From positions 1,659,501 through 1,723,500 of the forward strand of contig NZ_CP126107.1 in the NCBI RefSeq assembly GCF_030123365.1: a stretch of DNA of 64,000 nt, read 5' to 3'. The notes under the pieces are model-generated. The model was not told where the DNA came from, did not search any database, and saw only the letters and a list, made by a program, of their open reading frames with translations. Position numbers and translations under genes: made by a program. Numbering within the stretch: the stretch's first letter is position 1; each line of letters opens with the position of its first letter. The stretch is from Neobacillus sp. SuZ13. GTDB lineage: Bacteria > Bacillota > Bacilli > Bacillales > Cytobacillaceae. This document shows positions 1 to 8,285 of this stretch, piece by piece.

Positions 1-48
1 CTTTGATAAATTAATAATGTTTTTTTATCCAAGGAGAAATAAAGCAGG

Positions 49-183
49 ATGGAAAGAAATAGAATATATTCTGAACTTATAAAACGAACTCCAGTAAAAA
101 TGAAGGGGGTTCGTTTATTATTGTCCTTTTTGATGTGGTACGGGTACCTCTTAAAAGTTGATGTGTTCCAACAATTTGATTAA
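49..183 (+). CDS. possible small ORF, 44 codons, unknown
   Basis: This short reading frame starts with ATG after an AAGGAG sequence ten bases upstream and encodes a basic, partly hydrophobic peptide beginning MERNRIYSELIKR. I do not recognise it. It overlaps a hairpin that could be the terminator of a gene left of the window, and it lies directly before yktC. Reading frames of this length occur often by chance, so the only support is the good ribosome binding site. Confidence 0.2.
   Translation: MERNRIYSELIKRTPVKMKGVRLLLSFLMWYGYLLKVDVFQQFD
82..116 (+). terminator. hairpin, possible terminator of an upstream gene
   Basis: The arms AAACGAAC and GTTCGTTT pair, with further CC/GG pairing inside. 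The T-run after it is broken (TTTATTATTG), so termination is uncertain. It may instead be chance pairing within the small reading frame that overlaps it. Confidence 0.3.
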
Positions 184-270
184 GCTATAGGTACATTATT
201 TAATTTATGATGCATCATACTACATACATTGAAATCTTGACAGGATTATAGAATTATTTGGAGGAGAGTT

Positions 271-1068
271 ATGGACTGGGATCAAATTTATTTTCATGCA
301 AAGGAATGGGTTAATGCCGCAGGAGCTAGAATTAGATTATCTTTTGATGAAACATTAAATATTCAAACGAAGTCAAATGCTAATGATTTGGTAACGAATA
401 TGGATAAAGAAATTGAACAATTTTTTATTAGTAAGATCAGAGCGGTTTATCCTGATCATAAAATATTGGGCGAAGAAGGGTTTGGGGATACACTAGAAAA
501 TCTTGATGGTGTGGTTTGGATGATTGATCCAATCGATGGAACGATGAATTTTATTCATCAACAAAGAAATTTTGCTATTTCTCTTGGTATTTATGAGAAT
601 GGGATTGGTAAAATTGGGCTCATTTATGATGTGTTCCATGACGAACTATATCATGCCAAAAGGGGAAATGGAGCTTATTTAAATGAAAAACCTTTGGCTC
701 CTCTAAAGGATTCAACTGTTAAGGAATCCATCATAGCACTAAATGCAACATGGGTCATGGAAAATCGCCGTATTGATCATAATTTAATGATTCCTCTAGT
801 GAGAGATGCACGGGGAACAAGATCATATGGTTCGGCAGCCCTTGAAATGGTGTTTGTTGCGACAGGAAGAGTTGATGCGTACCTCTCGATGCGCTTATCT
901 CCTTGGGATGTTGCTGCAGGGGCAGTAATTATAGAAGAACTTGGCGGTTTTGTTACAAATCTAAGGGGAGAAAAACTGAGCTTCCTTGCACAGGATTCAT
1001 TATTTACTGCAAATCAAGGATTACACCAATCGATCTTGAAGGACTACTTAAAAGAGGGAAGATGGTAA
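271..1068 (+). CDS. yktC: inositol monophosphatase family protein (YktC-like)
   Basis: This cytoplasmic Mg2+-dependent phosphatase of the IMPase/SuhB family should remove phosphate from inositol-1-phosphate or a related sugar or nucleotide phosphate; the physiological substrate is not set by sequence. Seen: GEEG at residues 67-70, the metal-binding DPIDGT at 86-91, and the second signature SPWDVAAGA near residue 210. Its length of 265 residues is typical. The ATG follows GGAGGAG. It precedes the yla genes, as yktC does in B. subtilis, and ends in a hairpin shared with the convergent ylaF. The family call is firm and the orthologue name rests on synteny. Confidence 0.9.
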   Translation: MDWDQIYFHAKEWVNAAGARIRLSFDETLNIQTKSNANDLVTNMDKEIEQFFISKIRAVYPDHKILGEEGFGDTLENLDGVVWMIDPIDGTMNFIHQQRNFAISLGIYENGIGKIGLIYDVFHDELYHAKRGNGAYLNEKPLAPLKDSTVKESIIALNATWVMENRRIDHNLMIPLVRDARGTRSYGSAALEMVFVATGRVDAYLSMRLSPWDVAAGAVIIEELGGFVTNLRGEKLSFLAQDSLFTANQGLHQSILKDYLKEGRW

Positions 1069-1100
1069 AAAGAAGAAGCCGTTGTAGGCTTCTTCTTTTA
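1067..1100. terminator. bidirectional terminator between yktC and ylaF
   Basis: AAAAGAAGAAGCC and GGCTTCTTCTTTT form a 13-bp stem with a six-base loop. A/T runs on both sides let it serve yktC (plus) and ylaF (minus), whose stop codon lies at its edge. Confidence 0.8.
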
Positions 1101-1283
1101 TAATTCTCCATTTTCACGCATTTTCTTTTTTGTTTTAAATCCCATTCCCATAATTACGATAATTGCAAGGATACAGCCAATAGCACCGATTATGCTTTTT
1201 TCGCTAATTGCAACACCAATCCCCATAATACTTGCCGCTGCAAGGATCGCATAAACGAGTAATGACCACTTTACGTTTTTCAT
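1098..1283 (-). CDS. ylaF: YlaF-like small membrane protein (DUF5325)
   Basis: This 61-residue protein has two predicted hydrophobic segments (about residues 7-27 and 30-48) and a charged tail (KTKKKMRENGEL). It resembles the YlaF/DUF5325 family, which sits next to typA in Bacillus. The start follows AAGGGGTG. The function is unknown. It converges on yktC and diverges from typA, sharing a roughly 170-bp promoter region with it. Confidence 0.75.
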   Translation of the reverse strand: MKNVKWSLLVYAILAAASIMGIGVAISEKSIIGAIGCILAIIVIMGMGFKTKKKMRENGEL

Positions 1284-1384
1284 TTTTTCACCCCTTTTTC
1301 ATTGAAAAATACAGTTCAAACGTACAATGCTTTTGTATATTTTATATTCTACAATAAAATGGTTAGGGGTTTCCACTTTAATTG

Positions 1385-1393
1385 TGGTATAAT
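1385..1393 (+). promoter_or_regulatory. extended -10 promoter before typA
   Basis: TGG followed directly by a perfect TATAAT forms an extended -10 about 63 bases before the typA start. No good -35 is present at normal spacing, as is usual for extended -10 promoters. Confidence 0.55.
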
Positions 1394-1455
1394 GTTTTAG
1401 TTGTGAATGGGAAACTACAAATAGACTTATTTTTAGAATATAGGAGTGGAATTTT

Positions 1456-3294
1456 TTGAATATAAGAAATGATATACGTAATATTGCAATCATTGCCCAC
1501 GTTGACCACGGGAAAACCACGTTGGTGGATCAATTGTTGAAACAATCTGGAACATTTCGTTCTAACGAGCATGTTGAAGAACGTGCTATGGATTCTAATG
1601 ACTTAGAAAGAGAGCGTGGAATCACCATCCTCGCGAAGAACACGGCTATTCAATACAAAGATACTCGTATCAATATTTTGGATACTCCAGGACACGCTGA
1701 CTTTGGCGGAGAAGTGGAACGGATTATGAAAATGGTTGATGGGGTATTACTTGTAGTTGATGCTTATGAAGGCTGTATGCCACAAACTCGTTTTGTTCTT
1801 AAAAAGGCATTAGAACAGAATTTAACTCCAATTGTTGTTGTTAATAAAATTGACCGTGACTTTGCGAGACCTGCAGAAGTAATCGATGAAGTAATCGATT
1901 TATTTATTGAACTTGAAGCAAATGAGGATCAACTTGAATTCCCAGTTATTTACGCTTCAGCGATTAATGGTACAGCAAGTACTAACCCTGAGAAGCAAGA
2001 TGAAAATATGCAATCCTTGTATGATGCAATTGTTGAATATATACCTGCTCCAGTTGATAATCGTGAAGATCCTTTACAATTCCAAGTTGCTCTTCTTGAT
2101 TACAATGATTATGTTGGCAGAATCGGTATCGGCCGTGTTTTCCGCGGTACGATGAAGGTAGGTCAACAAGTTGCCCTAATGAAGATAGATGGTTCAGTTA
2201 AGCAATTCCGTGTGACCAAAATTTTCGGTTTCTTTGGATTAAAGCGTCAAGAAATCCAAGAGGCAGTAGCGGGTGATTTAATCGCAGTTTCAGGGATGGA
2301 AGATATCAACGTTGGTGAAACAGTTTGTCCGGTTGAACATCAAGAAGCACTACCAATTCTAAGAATTGATGAGCCAACATTACAAATGACATTTGTTGTA
2401 AACAACAGTCCATTTGCAGGTAGAGAAGGTAAGTATTTAACTGCAAGGAAGATTGAAGAAAGATTACGGGCACAATTGCAAACTGATGTAAGTTTACGAG
2501 TGGATAACACAGATTCACCGGATGCATGGATCGTTTCTGGTCGTGGTGAACTTCATTTATCAATCTTAATTGAAAACATGCGTCGTGAAGGCTATGAACT
2601 TCAAGTTTCTAAACCAGAAGTTATCGTTAAAGAAATTGATGGTGTACGTTGTGAACCAGTGGAAAGAGTCCAAATCGATGTACCAGAAGAGCATACTGGT
2701 GCAGTAATGGAATCTATTGGTGCCCGCAAAGGCGAAATGCTGGATATGATCAATAATGGTACCGGCCAAGTTCGTTTAATCTTTAATGTGCCAGCACGTG
2801 GCTTAATTGGTTACACTACCGAATTCTTAACGATGACTCGTGGTTATGGAATTATTAATCATACCTTTGATAGCTACCAGCCAATGTTACCAGGCCAAGT
2901 CGGTGGACGACACCAAGGTGTGCTTGTTTCAATGGAATCTGGAAAAGCTTCCACATATGGTATCATGCAAGTGGAAGACCGTGGAACTATTTTTGTTGAA
3001 CCAGGTACGGAAATATACGAGGGGATGATCGTGGGCGAAAATACTCGTGAAAATGACATCACCGTTAATATTACTAAAATGAAACAGGCAACAAATGTGC
3101 GTTCAGCTAACAAAGATCAAACATCAGTGATTAAAAAGCCGCGCATTATGACATTAGAAGAGTCATTAGAATATTTAAATGACGACGAATATTGTGAGGT
3201 TACACCGGAATCGATTCGTCTTCGTAAGAAAATTCTTGATAAAAATGAACGTGAAAGAGCTGCTAAAAAGAAAAAATATGCTGAACAGAGTTAA
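1456..3294 (+). CDS. typA: translational GTPase TypA/BipA
   Basis: TypA/BipA is a ribosome-binding GTPase related to EF-G that supports 50S assembly and stress or cold adaptation. Seen: the G1 loop AHVDHGKT at residues 14-21, G3 DTPGH at 76-80, G4 NKID at 130-133, and the TypA-type C-terminal region with PARGLIGY and GQVGGRHQG. The length of 612 residues is normal. The start is TTG, chosen because AGGAGTG lies seven bases before it and the protein then begins [19 protein letters not shown]. It is followed after 19 bases by ylaH, so the two are probably co-transcribed. Confidence 0.96.
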   Translation: MNIRNDIRNIAIIAHVDHGKTTLVDQLLKQSGTFRSNEHVEERAMDSNDLERERGITILAKNTAIQYKDTRINILDTPGHADFGGEVERIMKMVDGVLLVVDAYEGCMPQTRFVLKKALEQNLTPIVVVNKIDRDFARPAEVIDEVIDLFIELEANEDQLEFPVIYASAINGTASTNPEKQDENMQSLYDAIVEYIPAPVDNREDPLQFQVALLDYNDYVGRIGIGRVFRGTMKVGQQVALMKIDGSVKQFRVTKIFGFFGLKRQEIQEAVAGDLIAVSGMEDINVGETVCPVEHQEALPILRIDEPTLQMTFVVNNSPFAGREGKYLTARKIEERLRAQLQTDVSLRVDNTDSPDAWIVSGRGELHLSILIENMRREGYELQVSKPEVIVKEIDGVRCEPVERVQIDVPEEHTGAVMESIGARKGEMLDMINNGTGQVRLIFNVPARGLIGYTTEFLTMTRGYGIINHTFDSYQPMLPGQVGGRHQGVLVSMESGKASTYGIMQVEDRGTIFVEPGTEIYEGMIVGENTRENDITVNITKMKQATNVRSANKDQTSVIKKPRIMTLEESLEYLNDDEYCEVTPESIRLRKKILDKNERERAAKKKKYAEQS

Positions 3295-3313
3295 GTAAAA
3301 GGAGTGCAAGAAG

Positions 3314-3619
3314 ATGGAAGGATTCTCTCCTAGCCTTAGATTTTTCATTGAACTAACAGATGTAAAAACCGCTGTGTGGTTACAGTATGTATATATTGTT
3401 ATTTTAGCGGCCATTGTATATAAGTTAGGCTTTGCAAAAAAATTGCCTCTTTTGAAAAACATCGTGATTTATACTTGCTTACTGATTGGATGCTTTGTTA
3501 TGCTGATTTTTTCTTATGCATTGCCAATCGCGGAAGGGCTCGCAGGTGCGGCCGTGTTATTGATAATTTATAAAATACGCTTACATCAAACGAAAAAGCA
3601 TCAGGCTGAAGCGAAATAA
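3314..3619 (+). CDS. ylaH: YlaH-like membrane protein
   Basis: This protein of 101 residues has about three hydrophobic segments and a basic C-terminus (HQTKKHQAEAK), resembling the YlaH family found directly downstream of typA in Bacillus. The role is unknown. The ATG follows AAGGAGTG. The short spacing to typA and to the next small gene suggests one transcript ending at the strong hairpin near 3950. Confidence 0.75.
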   Translation: MEGFSPSLRFFIELTDVKTAVWLQYVYIVILAAIVYKLGFAKKLPLLKNIVIYTCLLIGCFVMLIFSYALPIAEGLAGAAVLLIIYKIRLHQTKKHQAEAK

Positions 3620-3634
3620 CGGGGGTTTAGTTAA

Positions 3635-3925
3635 ATGAAATCCGTTCAGGATACACTATATAATTGGCTTACAATTAAGGTTGTATGCGACTCACGTCCT
3701 GATGATACAGCAGCTCGAGATACTTTACACCTTTTTGAAGAAATGTTAGCTGATCTTGACCTCTCCAACATAGAGGTAACAACAGATGTTGTCATGTATT
3801 ATGTTTCCTATCAACAAGGGGATGAGACGAAAAAAACTCGTTTTCCACGGGAATTGATAGAGGTCATGCTGCAACAGATTAATCAAGAACCAGAAAAGTA
3901 TGAGAATTATCCAATTGAAGAATAA
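3635..3925 (+). CDS. conserved-looking small cytoplasmic protein, function unknown
   Basis: This is an acidic, soluble 96-residue protein without signal peptide or membrane segment. The sequence suggests a compact alpha/beta fold (LTIKVVCDSRP, then DTLHLFEEMLADL, then VVMYYVSYQQG). The start follows a GGGGG-type site. I recognise no family and recall no B. subtilis counterpart at this locus. It lies 15 bases after ylaH and before a strong terminator, so it is the likely last gene of the typA transcript. Coding is supported by spacing, ribosome binding site and codon use like its neighbours. Confidence 0.75.
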   Translation: MKSVQDTLYNWLTIKVVCDSRPDDTAARDTLHLFEEMLADLDLSNIEVTTDVVMYYVSYQQGDETKKTRFPRELIEVMLQQINQEPEKYENYPIEE

Positions 3926-3927
3926 AT

Positions 3928-3977
3928 AAAAACCATCATGTTCATTCCAATTTGGAATGTGCATGATGGTTTTTTTA
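3928..3977. terminator. strong bidirectional terminator
   Basis: AAAACCATCATG and CATGATGGTTTT pair, with an inner TCATTCCAA/TTGGAATG stem, giving a stem of about 20 bp flanked by A and T runs. It separates the typA transcript from convergent ylaI. Confidence 0.85.
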
Positions 3978-4009
3978 GTAATAATCTACACGTGCGCTTT
4001 CGTTTTTTT

Positions 4010-4210
4010 TCACCAGTCGTCTTCCTCCGATTTCGTACGGTATAAACGGAAATTTCCTGTTTCAAATCTGGCATTTGTTTTTTTGGCTATTCTTGCATTA
4101 CATTCATTACACATATATGTATGGATGGGACGATTACGAAGTCGTTTGGCCACAAACGATTCATCCTCAATTGCTTCAATTTTATCGCAAATTACACATT
4201 TAACTCTCAT
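4010..4210 (-). CDS. ylaI: YlaI family zinc-ribbon protein (DUF2197)
   Basis: This small 66-residue protein has two CxxC pairs, CVIC at the N-terminus and CNEC about 25 residues later, which fits a zinc ribbon. The sequence and locus match YlaI (DUF2197). The function is unknown; the zinc-ribbon reading is an inference from cysteine spacing. It ends in an acidic tail (KSEEDDW). The start follows AGAGGTG on the minus strand. Confidence 0.85.
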   Translation of the reverse strand: MRVKCVICDKIEAIEDESFVAKRLRNRPIHTYMCNECNARIAKKTNARFETGNFRLYRTKSEEDDW

Positions 4211-4385
4211 AAGACACCTCTTTAACTATTTCTAATAACCGATGGTTTTCCTCTAGTATATCATGGCAGAAAGTTTGTAAGTAATCAATTGGTTAAATTT
4301 GATGAAAGAAAGGGATAGTAGTAATATGAGAATATCTGTTTTTTTAAAAACAGGGTAAAGGATCTAATTAAAGGGGATGTAGAAA

Positions 4386-4841
4386 ATGGCAAATCAAGTA
4401 GAACCAATGCTAATTAAGCCTTTATATGATGAGCTTCAAAAAGAGCGGTTTGTGACATTGGCAACAGTTGATTATGAAACAGGGGGTCCTAATGTTAGTT
4501 CTATTTCCTGGGTGTTTGCAAAGGATGAAAGTACCATCTATTTTGCAGTAGATAATCGCTCTAGGATCCTCGAGAATATTCATAAAAACAATCAAGTGGT
4601 TATTAATTTGATTGCGAATGAATCTACATATGCTATTCACGGGGACGCTCTGGTAAAAGAGGAAAAACTGCAGGATGTGCCACTAAAACTTGCTCTTATC
4701 CAGGTGAAAATTACTGCGGTAAGGGATGTTATGTTTTATGGTTCTAAAATAGTCACAGAGGTTCAATATGACAAAACCTATGATAAAAATGCTGCCCAAA
4801 AGTTAGACAATCAAGTTATGGATGCAATAAGAAAAGCTTAG
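4386..4841 (+). CDS. pyridoxamine 5'-phosphate oxidase family protein
   Basis: A flavin-binding split-barrel protein of 151 residues. Seen: the N-terminal strand pattern RFVTLATVDYETGGPNVSS, then STIYFAVDNRSRILENI, then VVINLIAN, typical of PPOX-type FMN-binding folds. The substrate is not known; such proteins are often FMN- or F420-type reductases rather than true pyridoxine oxidases. ATG follows GGGGATGT. It stands alone with its own terminator between ylaI and ylaJ. I recall no gene of this family at this spot in B. subtilis. Confidence 0.8.
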   Translation: MANQVEPMLIKPLYDELQKERFVTLATVDYETGGPNVSSISWVFAKDESTIYFAVDNRSRILENIHKNNQVVINLIANESTYAIHGDALVKEEKLQDVPLKLALIQVKITAVRDVMFYGSKIVTEVQYDKTYDKNAAQKLDNQVMDAIRKA

Positions 4842-4866
4842 GAGTTAACCTAAGCTTTTTTTTATA
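4832..4866 (+). terminator. terminator of the PPOX-family gene
   Basis: AAAAGCTTAGG and CCTAAGCTTTT form an 11-bp stem followed by a T-run. The stem begins inside the last codons of the gene. Confidence 0.85.
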
Positions 4867-4895
4867 CTTAGTATATATCTTTGAAATTTGTTTGC

Positions 4896-4934
4896 TGTCT
4901 AGCTCCAGCGGCCGTGATAGGCGCTTCCGCTTTT
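4896..4934 (+). repeat. repeat family A, short copy
   Basis: A short element starts TGTCTAGCTCCAGCG and ends GGCGCTTCCGCTTTT, the two ends of a repeat seen in fuller form near 35727-35871 and as a remnant near 54096. The interior is almost wholly missing. It abuts the ylaJ stop codon and is much richer in G+C than its surroundings. Confidence 0.6.
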
Positions 4935-5519
4935 CTATTTATAGTGATTAGATTGGTCTTCTTGTTCTTTTTCCAGCTTCTTTTGGTCGTTTGATTTTAG
5001 CTTTTTATCTGGTTTTTCAGGAGCATTTTTAGGGCTTGGGGTAAGTATATCTCCAGGTACTTCTGGCATTAATCGACCGGCTACATCTGCAAGTTCCTCC
5101 ATAATACCTTGGATTGGCCTGCCTTTATTAATATCCTCTTGAATCTCTTTCAAACGCTGCGTTGTATCCGCATCAGCTACGACTACTGACTTAGCACCAT
5201 AGGGATCCTTTTTTAAACTTTCAGCCACGGAATACTTAATGGACCCTACTTGTGAACGGTCAATTTTTGAGTTCACATCAATACCGACAATGGCATATCT
5301 TCCTATTACCACAGCAGTTGCATCTTTAACATTTGGAATACTTGTTGCAAGTTTTACCAATCGTTTAGAGATCTCTTGCCCTGTTTTTCGATCAACATTT
5401 TCAATATAGCTGTTTTTTACTTTAACGGATGAATTGTTTACATTGTTTGAGAGTTCCTTATTTGTACTACAGCCGGCTAAGATTAGCAAGAACGCAGTTA
5501 TGATAAAGGTCTTCTTCAT
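4935..5519 (-). CDS. ylaJ: YhcN/YlaJ family sporulation lipoprotein
   Basis: This is a lipoprotein of the YhcN/YlaJ family, whose members associate with the forespore membrane or spore. Seen: a signal peptide MKKTFIITAFLLI with lipobox LAGC at residues 16-19, a central domain of two YhcN-like halves, and a lysine- and glutamate-rich tail after PSPKNAPEKP. The internal ATG at 5519 is chosen over an upstream in-frame ATG because GGAGGTGG lies just before it and the signal peptide starts there. Its length of 194 residues fits the family. Confidence 0.85.
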   Translation of the reverse strand: MKKTFIITAFLLILAGCSTNKELSNNVNNSSVKVKNSYIENVDRKTGQEISKRLVKLATSIPNVKDATAVVIGRYAIVGIDVNSKIDRSQVGSIKYSVAESLKKDPYGAKSVVVADADTTQRLKEIQEDINKGRPIQGIMEELADVAGRLMPEVPGDILTPSPKNAPEKPDKKLKSNDQKKLEKEQEDQSNHYK

Positions 5520-5723
5520 TTCTATTCCACCTCCGCAATGCTTTATAAATAATTGAGATAAAGTCATAATCACTTATCTGAATTGAATGTCTCACTAACA
5601 TTTATTGTGCGGAAATCCTTCTATCTTTATTCCAATAAACATATATTTTACCAAAGTTCAATCTAGCAGAAGGGTTGTTTGCAAGTTGCAATCCAAACAA
5701 CAAGTAAAGCAGGAGGCGTTGCT

Positions 5724-7052
5724 TTGAGTAAGATATACGTGTTAGATACGAATGTCTTGTTGCAAGACCCGTATTCACTCTTCTCCTTTGAAGATAATGA
5801 GGTTGTAATTCCTGCAGTGGTTCTTGAAGAAGTGGACTCAAAGAAAAGGTACATGGATGAAGTAGGGAGAAATGCAAGACAAGTATCAAGGTTAATTGAT
5901 GGCTTTAGGGCTTCAGGAAAACTCCATGAAAAAATTCCTCTTGAAAACGGAGGGACCATCCGAATTGAGTTGAATCATCGTACTTTCCATGAGCTTCAGG
6001 ATATATTTGTTGAAAAAACAAATGATAATCGAATTTTGGCTGTTGCGAAAAATTTATTTTTAGAAGAACAAACCAAAGAAAATGGAAAGCCAGTTATTCT
6101 AGTAAGTAAGGATGCTCTTGTCAGGGTCAAAGCAGATGCAATTGGATTAGATGCCGAAGATTTTTTAAATGATCGAGTAGTTGAAATCGATCATATCTAC
6201 ACAGGCTTTTTTGAAGTGTTGATTCCCATCGAGTTATTAGGTCGTTTTTATGAAAAAGGTGAACTGAATCTCTCTGAGATAGCAAATCACCCATTTTATC
6301 CGAATCAATTTTTAGTAATGAAAGATGCATTGGGGAGTTCTGCATCTGCCATAGGAATGGTAGATAAAACCAGTAAGAAAGTAAAAAAACTAGCTTTAAA
6401 CCAAGAGCATGTTTGGGGCATCCATTCCAGGAATGTTCAGCAGACGATGGCAATTGAATTGTTATTACGAAAAGATATTCATTTAGTGACATTAACTGGG
6501 AAAGCAGGAACAGGAAAAACGCTGTTAGCACTTGCTTCTGGTTTGATGCAAACGGAAGATTTCCGGGAATATAAAAAACTTTTAGTGGCAAGGCCGATAG
6601 TCCCGGTAGGGAAGGACTTAGGATTTTTACCGGGAGAAAAACAAGAGAAACTTAGACCATGGATGCAGCCCATTTTTGATAATCTCGAATTTCTATTCAA
6701 CACTAAAAAGCCAGGAGAACTTGATGCTATTTTAGCGGGACTGGGATCAATTGAAGTGGAGGCATTAACGTATATTCGCGGCAGAAGTTTACCGAAGCAA
6801 TTCATCATCATAGATGAAGCCCAAAATTTAACGAAGCATGAAGTGAAAACGATCCTTACGCGTGTTGGAGAAGGAAGTAAAATTGTGTTAATGGGCGACC
6901 CTGAACAGATTGATCATCCGTATCTTGATGCATATAACAACGGATTAACTTATGTCGTTGAAAAATTTAAGGATCAGTCTATTTCAGGACATGTTAAATT
7001 AATGAAAGGAGAAAGGTCGGGATTAGCTCTATTGGCTGCAGATTTACTCTAA
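5724..7052 (+). CDS. ylaK: PhoH family protein with PIN domain (YlaK, PhoH2 type)
   Basis: YlaK joins an N-terminal PIN nuclease domain (YVLDTNVLL, catalytic Asp8) to a C-terminal PhoH ATPase domain with Walker A GKAGTGKT starting at residue 259 and Walker B IIIDEAQN around 364. PhoH2 proteins are ATP-dependent RNA unwinding and cleaving enzymes. TTG at 5724 is chosen because AGGAGG lies seven bases upstream and it gives 442 residues, the length I recall for the B. subtilis protein; an in-frame ATG 45 bases earlier lacks a ribosome binding site. It is divergent from ylaJ and convergent with ylaL. Confidence 0.92.
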   Translation: MSKIYVLDTNVLLQDPYSLFSFEDNEVVIPAVVLEEVDSKKRYMDEVGRNARQVSRLIDGFRASGKLHEKIPLENGGTIRIELNHRTFHELQDIFVEKTNDNRILAVAKNLFLEEQTKENGKPVILVSKDALVRVKADAIGLDAEDFLNDRVVEIDHIYTGFFEVLIPIELLGRFYEKGELNLSEIANHPFYPNQFLVMKDALGSSASAIGMVDKTSKKVKKLALNQEHVWGIHSRNVQQTMAIELLLRKDIHLVTLTGKAGTGKTLLALASGLMQTEDFREYKKLLVARPIVPVGKDLGFLPGEKQEKLRPWMQPIFDNLEFLFNTKKPGELDAILAGLGSIEVEALTYIRGRSLPKQFIIIDEAQNLTKHEVKTILTRVGEGSKIVLMGDPEQIDHPYLDAYNNGLTYVVEKFKDQSISGHVKLMKGERSGLALLAADLL

Positions 7053-7069
7053 ATTATATTAAAAAGTAA

Positions 7070-7097
7070 AACGGGCGCCAAAGGCACCCGTCTTATT
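7070..7097. terminator. terminator between ylaK and ylaL
   Basis: ACGGGCGCC and GGCACCCGT pair with one mismatch around an AAA loop, between A-rich and T-rich flanks. It can serve ylaK (plus) and ylaL (minus). Confidence 0.7.
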
Positions 7098-7590
7098 TTA
7101 TGGTTATACGCGTAACATTTTTAATCGGAGTTTTCTGATTGGAGCCATCGCCAAAATAAACATGAATTGGTCCGTCTACTGTAAGTGGCTTGCCATTATC
7201 GGAAAATTTTAAGATAAAATCATTGGCCGTTTCAAGAGGGTATTCATATTCACTGTTAATACAGTGAATAACTAATGTATTTGCATTACTAGCAGGTTCT
7301 GAATTTTGTAAAAAGGGTTTTAATGGTATACCGAATGTCCCGGTCAATACCTTTTCTTTTTCAAATTTTCTTTCAGTTTTCAATGTAGGCGGGTAAATCG
7401 CACCCTCGATAATTTCACGGTCCCAATGTTTGGATACTGCTTTTGTATACTCTTCCAATGATTGAGAATTCTCTAACTTTGTTGTAAAATAGGTGGTTAA
7501 ATCAACTCGTCTGTCGTCAAAAATCCACACACTAGGATCAAGTGTGATTGTATACTTCACGTTTCCTGAAATGATAATTATATTTTCCAT
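7093..7590 (-). CDS. ylaL: YlaL-like protein, function unknown
   Basis: This soluble protein of 165 residues has no signal peptide or membrane helix. It is rich in beta-strand patterns (IIIISGNVKYTITLDPSVWIFDDRR). The sequence style and the place between ylaK and ylaN match YlaL. I recall such proteins being labelled as peptidyl-prolyl isomerases in some annotations, but no PPIase motif is visible to me, so no function is assigned. The start on the minus strand follows AGGGGGAAT. Confidence 0.65.
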   Translation of the reverse strand: MENIIIISGNVKYTITLDPSVWIFDDRRVDLTTYFTTKLENSQSLEEYTKAVSKHWDREIIEGAIYPPTLKTERKFEKEKVLTGTFGIPLKPFLQNSEPASNANTLVIHCINSEYEYPLETANDFILKFSDNGKPLTVDGPIHVYFGDGSNQKTPIKNVTRITIK

Positions 7591-7808
7591 AGTGTATTCC
7601 CCCTAAACCTTTGCATAATTAGTATAACTTTTTTTTGCAAGATGTCATAGTAGGACAATCGGGTTTCGCTAAAAGATAAATCATCTATGAAGAACATTTG
7701 TCCCAACTTGCTGCTTTATTTAATCTACTTCATTGTTCTTGCAATTTTCCGTTGTAAACGGTAAAATTTATAGATAAGTTGAATTATCGCTCTGAGATGG
7801 GGGGATTT

Positions 7809-8093
7809 ATGTTGGCCTCTGAAATGATCGTGAATCACCAAGAAAAAGCATTTGCCTTATTACAGGCTGACGCTGAAAAAATATTAAGGCTAATCAAAGT
7901 GCAAATGGACAATCTCACAATGCCTCAATGCCCTCTTTATGAAGAGGTTTTAGACACTCAAATGTTTGGCCTATCAAGAGAGATAGATTTTGCTGTTCGA
8001 TTAGGTTTAATAGATAGTAAAGATGGTAAAGCAATCCTCGATACATTAGAAAAAGAGCTATCAGTGCTTCATGATGCATCGTTAAGGAAATAG
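7809..8093 (+). CDS. ylaN: YlaN family protein (DUF1507), iron/Fur-linked
   Basis: YlaN is a small helical protein; in B. subtilis and Staphylococcus aureus it has been linked to Fe(II) and to relief of Fur repression when iron is limiting. Seen: the family core [35 protein letters not shown]. The translation could start at ATG 7809 or at the adjacent TTG 7812, which gives MASEMIV as I recall for B. subtilis; a G6 run at 7799-7804 serves either. It is monocistronic with a terminator just downstream. Confidence 0.9.
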   Translation: MLASEMIVNHQEKAFALLQADAEKILRLIKVQMDNLTMPQCPLYEEVLDTQMFGLSREIDFAVRLGLIDSKDGKAILDTLEKELSVLHDASLRK

Positions 8094-8102
8094 TTGCATA
8101 GG

Positions 8103-8140
8103 AACTCAAACAATTACTGTTCATTGTTTGGGTTTTTTTG
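8103..8140 (+). terminator. terminator of ylaN
   Basis: ACTCAAACAAT and ATTGTTTGGGT pair (one G-T) and are followed by seven T. Confidence 0.8.
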
Positions 8141-8188
8141 TTATTTAAGACAGGTGATTTCATTTATTTTTGAGACTATTCCAATATT

Positions 8189-8206
8189 AATTTGTTGTAA
8201 CAAATT
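8189..8206. promoter_or_regulatory. inverted repeat upstream of ftsW
   Basis: AATTTGTT and AACAAATT are perfect 8-bp arms separated by GT, about 80 bases before ftsW and upstream of a TATAAT at 8241-8246. It could be an operator or a chance feature of AT-rich DNA. I know of no regulator for it. Confidence 0.35.
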
Positions 8207-8285
8207 AGCTTTTCCTCAAGAAATAATGTTTATTTTCTATTATAATAGAATGATATAAATCAATATTGAAAATGAGGACCATTTA

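Noticed and set aside
2306..2563. Minus-strand reading frame within typA
   Set aside because: It lies wholly inside typA, which has all GTPase motifs and normal length; the opposite-strand product is not protein-like.
6127..6591. 154-codon minus-strand frame within ylaK
   Set aside because: It is the shadow of the PhoH/PIN gene, with no ribosome binding site and a composition typical of an antisense frame.
7591..7808. Riboswitch or T-box leader before ylaN
   Set aside because: No T-box sequence, antiterminator or terminator pair is visible in the region; it only contains AT-rich DNA and the ribosome binding site.
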